Positions 60,938 to 64,000 of a DNA stretch of 64,000 nt are shown in pieces (position 1 is the stretch's first letter; each line of letters opens with the position of its first letter). The notes beneath the pieces were generated by a model that saw only the letters and a list, made by a program, of their open reading frames with translations, was not told where the DNA came from and ran no database searches. Both the position numbers and the translations under genes were made by a program. Source of the DNA: PUPG01 sp041686485 (GTDB taxonomy: Bacteria > Bacteroidota > Bacteroidia > Bacteroidales > UBA7960); assembly GCA_041686485.1 (NCBI GenBank), contig JAWLDT010000006.1, forward strand, positions 1 to 64,000. The letters are read 5' to 3'.

Positions 60938-63514
60938 TTAAAATCTGAATACAATGTTCGCAAAGTATGTTCTGCCATAGAGGTAGAAATACTTGGAATC
61001 AAACTGGTCGGGATTGTGCGAGTCGTACCGCAGCTGTTCAAAGCCGCCGATACGAAAGTCGGTAACATCCGTAATGTTGCTCACGCTGATGTTAAACTGA
61101 AGGTAGTAGGGACGTTTAATACGCCACGAAAAGCCGACGTAGGCATCATAGGTGATGTTGTCGTCCAGTTTTTCCTGGCTCAACAGCTGATCCCATTGCG
61201 GGTCGGTCTCAACCAGGTCTTCCACGGCTTCTGCCGTTCTTCTGTCGGGGCTGATATCGATATAGATATCATCGAAATAGTTGGCACTTACGCCTGCAAA
61301 CCAGTGGTTGGGACTATCATAGCGCAGACCGACAGACCCTGCGGTATGGGTCATTCCGCCGATCTTGTAGTTTTCGAGGTAGACGGTCCTGCCATCGGCC
61401 ATAATCTCAAAATCGTTGTCGCGGGCAATGGTAACCTCCGGCCGCGAATTATAGATATAATCGCCGGTGCCGGCAGCTATTTGTGCGGAGAGGGTAGAAC
61501 TGATCGACAGGTCGATACCCAGCTCGGCGCCTGTATGTCGTGTATCCTGGCCTGTCATGATGTAGTTGACAAAGGTTCGCAGCTCATCATGATAGAAGCT
61601 GCGGGACCAGGTTTGGTCGAGAAATTCGGTATAGAAGACAGTTAAGCGGGATTTGATAACGGGTGTACGTACGATGTAGCTAAAGTCGCCGGATAGGATG
61701 GTCTCGCTCTGCAGGTCTTCGATCACATGATCCCGCACGCGGGAGGAGATATAGGAATCCCGGAAATAGGGGGCGCGGGTTTTATAAGCGGCATTTGCAT
61801 CAAGGTAATGGCGACCGGTGATCTTAAAGGTAGCACCTCCTTTGACACCAAAGTTGGTGAACCGTTCTTTGTCGCTGTCTCCATATGAGTTATCCGGGAA
61901 ACGGGCGTTTTTCATGTGTCCTGTACGCCAGAAAGAGGTGTGGGACAGCATCCCGCTGACATGGAAGTCCCAGCGGGGCAATATCCATTCGCTCTGGGCA
62001 AAGATGGAATATTCATTGATGTTGCCGGTAAAGTCATAGCCGAAAACATCCCCTTCTTCAACGATGCGGTTGGGGTTGTTCAGGTCGGGTTGTGCCATCT
62101 GCGGGTCAGCAAAATCCCTTTCCGCGAACTGGTCGATATCATAGAACCAATCGCCTCCGAGCAGGTCATCTACGGTCTTGAACTGATGTGTTTCCGAGAG
62201 GGCTACATTAATGCCACCCGACAGGATGTGGGTCGGATCGATGACATGTTCGATATTGGTATTAAAAACCAGTTGCGTACGGTCGTTCCTCCTTTCTTCC
62301 ACGATATACTTGGAGCGCATGCCGGTTACGTTATTGCCTTCGATGCCATCGACATCTTCGACGGTAAACAGGTTCTGCCGGTTGGCATCATAGAACCACG
62401 CCCAGTCGAGCTGACGGAACGTTTCATCGTTGGTCCAGAGGTCTGTCAGCAGGTTGTGCATCTCCGGGTCGTTGGTGTAATAGCTTGGCAACCATCTGTA
62501 GTAGTCGGGACGTGGATCTCCGGCCTGGTTAAAATCGGGGTGTTCGTGGGAGGCATGGCTGTCATACCAGTTCAGGGCTGTCGATCCGCCCCGTCCGAAG
62601 CTGTATGCCGCCGTGGTGGAAATCTCCGTGTTCTCCTGCGGGGTATAGTAGTGTGATAGCATCACCCATGGGTTGTGGTAATGGTTTACGCGTGAATTGC
62701 GTTTCTCCCCTTCCTGGTAGCCCCAGTTGGGATTGTAGTAGTTGGTGCCGGAGAGGTCGTAGGCTTCCTGAACGGCTACACCAGGTCTGCCTGTGCGTGA
62801 TGGCGCACCAAAGGCTATGATACCAAGGCTGTGCCTGTCGTTTAGCTCTTTTTCGGCCGACAAAAAGTATCCCCATGCGTCGTAGAAAGTACCCGGGGCA
62901 TAGGCTTCGTCAGCCGAACGTCGTGAGCCGCTGATGGTAAAGGCCCAGCCGTTTTCCTGCATACCGGTGCTGTGGGTAAACATCATCCGGTGGTTATAGG
63001 TGCGGTTGGCGCTGGAATAAGTCATCCGGGTGTTCGGACCAAACTCTGAAGCGCGCGTGACAATGTTGGTAGCTCCCCCGACACCGCCAAATGTCTGCCT
63101 GGAAGCTCCCAGACCATTTACAGGTTCCGTCATGCGGGTTACGTCATTCAACCCGCCCCAGACAGAGTAAAATGCACGACCTGTCTCGGGATCATTCACC
63201 GGGATCTTATTGATCATGACCGTGGTGTTCTCAGAGTCATAACCCCGGATCTGATAACGGGCTACACCGAAATTGTACCCTGCGGTGTTTACATAAATAT
63301 CCCGGGAACCCTGTAACAGGCTGGAAATATCATGCGATTCGGCATCTCCCTCCAGATCATCAATGGAGATGCTGATAACAGGAATGTCCCGTTCATCATG
63401 TTCATCAATATCCAGGGTGTCTGCCGGGACCTCATCATCTGTTTGCGCAAAAGCATGTCCGGAGCAGAATAGCACTACCATAAAGAGCAGGATCAGAAGA
63501 AGTTTTATTTTCAT
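60938..63514 (-). CDS. TonB-dependent receptor
   Basis: The 858-residue outer-membrane transporter has a signal peptide (about 1-24, ending HAFAQ), an acidic stretch, a plug domain (about 50-170, with SSLLQGSRDIYVNTAGYNFGVARYQIRGYDSENTTVMIN) and a 22-stranded barrel ending in FYLYGRTYFANIVFRF. It lacks the N-terminal carboxypeptidase-regulatory-like domain of SusC proteins, so it is not a SusC type. The ATG at 63514 (MKIKLLL) is the start of the signal; the frame begins at 63526. Two DUF5689 lipoproteins follow in the same operon, and a nuclease/phosphatase-type lipoprotein gene is divergent 108 bases away. Confidence 0.92.
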   Translation of the reverse strand: MKIKLLLILLFMVVLFCSGHAFAQTDDEVPADTLDIDEHDERDIPVISISIDDLEGDAESHDISSLLQGSRDIYVNTAGYNFGVARYQIRGYDSENTTVMINKIPVNDPETGRAFYSVWGGLNDVTRMTEPVNGLGASRQTFGGVGGATNIVTRASEFGPNTRMTYSSANRTYNHRMMFTHSTGMQENGWAFTISGSRRSADEAYAPGTFYDAWGYFLSAEKELNDRHSLGIIAFGAPSRTGRPGVAVQEAYDLSGTNYYNPNWGYQEGEKRNSRVNHYHNPWVMLSHYYTPQENTEISTTAAYSFGRGGSTALNWYDSHASHEHPDFNQAGDPRPDYYRWLPSYYTNDPEMHNLLTDLWTNDETFRQLDWAWFYDANRQNLFTVEDVDGIEGNNVTGMRSKYIVEERRNDRTQLVFNTNIEHVIDPTHILSGGINVALSETHQFKTVDDLLGGDWFYDIDQFAERDFADPQMAQPDLNNPNRIVEEGDVFGYDFTGNINEYSIFAQSEWILPRWDFHVSGMLSHTSFWRTGHMKNARFPDNSYGDSDKERFTNFGVKGGATFKITGRHYLDANAAYKTRAPYFRDSYISSRVRDHVIEDLQSETILSGDFSYIVRTPVIKSRLTVFYTEFLDQTWSRSFYHDELRTFVNYIMTGQDTRHTGAELGIDLSISSTLSAQIAAGTGDYIYNSRPEVTIARDNDFEIMADGRTVYLENYKIGGMTHTAGSVGLRYDSPNHWFAGVSANYFDDIYIDISPDRRTAEAVEDLVETDPQWDQLLSQEKLDDNITYDAYVGFSWRIKRPYYLQFNISVSNITDVTDFRIGGFEQLRYDSHNPDQFDSKYFYLYGRTYFANIVFRF

Positions 63515-63592
63515 AGAAAAAAACATTTATGTATATCCCAAAAGGAAGTTATCAAAAAGTATGAATGTAATGCACTATTTACTTAAAATGTT

Positions 63593-63600
63593 TATTTTTG
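63593..63600 (+). promoter_or_regulatory. Putative -7 element of EEP gene
   Basis: TATTTTTG predicts transcription from about 63607 and a leader of about 16 bases before the ATG at 63623. Confidence 0.45.
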
Positions 63601-63622
63601 ATATCAAATTTACACATTTATT

Positions 63623-64000
63623 ATGTTTGAAAAGAAAAGGATTTCATTTTTATGGATGGCCATGCTATTGCTGATTGGTCTTTTCCTGATGGCTCCGTTT
63701 CAGGCCTGCAGTCAGTCAGACAACCAGCAACGCGATTTTATCAGTGTTTGTATCGGTTTTTATAATGTTGAAAACATGTTCGATACCATCAACGATCCGG
63801 ATAAGCGTGATGATGACTTTACGCCTGAGGGAAGTAACCGATGGATATCAGAGCGCTATTTGGAGAAGCTGGAAAACCTGTCCGAGGTGATTGATAAACT
63901 GGGTCAGGAGCTCACCCCTGACGGGCCGGCCGTTCTTGGATTGGCGGAAGTGGAAAACTTAACTGTGCTGGAGGACCTGGCAGCCCAGGAACGTATCAAA
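63623..64000 (+). CDS. Endonuclease/exonuclease/phosphatase family lipoprotein (partial)
   Basis: The gene runs off the window; 126 codons are visible. The N terminus is a signal with lipobox FQAC (Cys29), so the product is exported and lipid-anchored. The next part, GFYNVENMFDTINDPDKRDDDFTPEG (about 43-68), is the start of the EEP fold (DNase I-like) with the catalytic Asn of YNVENMFD, and VLGLAEVEN (about 107-115) contains the metal-binding Glu. Substrates could be DNA, RNA or phosphoesters. It is divergent from the TonB/DUF5689 operon with only 108 bases between the two start codons. Confidence 0.9.
   Translation, partial: MFEKKRISFLWMAMLLLIGLFLMAPFQACSQSDNQQRDFISVCIGFYNVENMFDTINDPDKRDDDFTPEGSNRWISERYLEKLENLSEVIDKLGQELTPDGPAVLGLAEVENLTVLEDLAAQERIK

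Overview
The window comes from a Bacteroidota (Bacteroidetes) chromosome, probably an anaerobic or salt-adapted member of the Bacteroidales/Marinilabiliales group. Evidence is the seven-gene Bacteroidetes-type V-ATPase operon with a DUF2764 gene, families largely confined to the phylum (DUF3109, DUF4296, DUF2027-Smr, DUF5689, DUF6132, long-form urocanate hydratase, lysyl-tRNA synthetase with a C-terminal extension), TonB-dependent outer-membrane proteins, and repeated TAnnTTTG elements (the Bacteroidetes -7 promoter consensus) just upstream of gene starts. The taxonomic placement below phylum is inference.

Layout. 1-355: truncated repeat module and a 39-unit heptamer array running into the stop codon of a lycopene cyclase gene. 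1330-8978 (minus): V-type ATPase operon E-DUF2764-A-B-D-I-K, ending in a strong hairpin terminator; the c-ring subunit carries all five Na+ ligands at the Enterococcus hirae NtpK spacing. 9169-9415: frameshifted 3' remnant of an RND efflux pump. 9426-12556 (minus): membrane polyferredoxin and a DUF362 protein, separated by 620 bases of heptamer arrays and a cluster of short hairpins. 12737-20961: two hypothetical or DUF genes, gltX, a GH3-family enzyme, lysS, rlmD, acyP. 21181-28710: oligopeptidase B, NadR-like kinase, EamA transporter, cysQ, exported glutathione peroxidase with a 37-bp tandem repeat at its 3' end, gyrB. 28838-33696 (minus): large periplasmic TPR protein and a beta-barrel partner. 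33724-34110: RNase P RNA. 34144-39484: Smr-domain protein, then a flippase, a Wzz-like protein and an O-antigen ligase. 39627-49546: nitroreductase, GDSL lipoprotein with FadL-like porin, nucleoside kinase, dihydroorotate-dehydrogenase-like enzyme, two thioredoxins with DUF6132, LptF/G permease and tgt. 49870-57725: glycosyltransferase with an ECF sigma factor, hutU, a DPM synthase-pyrC-DUF4296 operon, cysteine desulfurase. 57885-64000: TonB receptor plus two paralogous DUF5689 lipoproteins, divergent from a truncated endonuclease/exonuclease/phosphatase lipoprotein.

Most genes are core metabolism or envelope functions. The less ordinary material is (i) the intergenic repeat system at 1-355 and 11076-11610 (7-bp-period arrays plus hairpins sharing a YCAAGY loop), (ii) the TonB/DUF5689/EEP locus, which looks like a surface nucleic-acid or phosphoester scavenging system, (iii) the predicted Na+-coupled V-ATPase lacking recognisable F and G subunits, and (iv) three genes whose ATG lies 6-7 bases after a TAATTTTG element, suggesting leaderless transcripts. 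No CRISPR-Cas, prophage or complete insertion sequence was seen.
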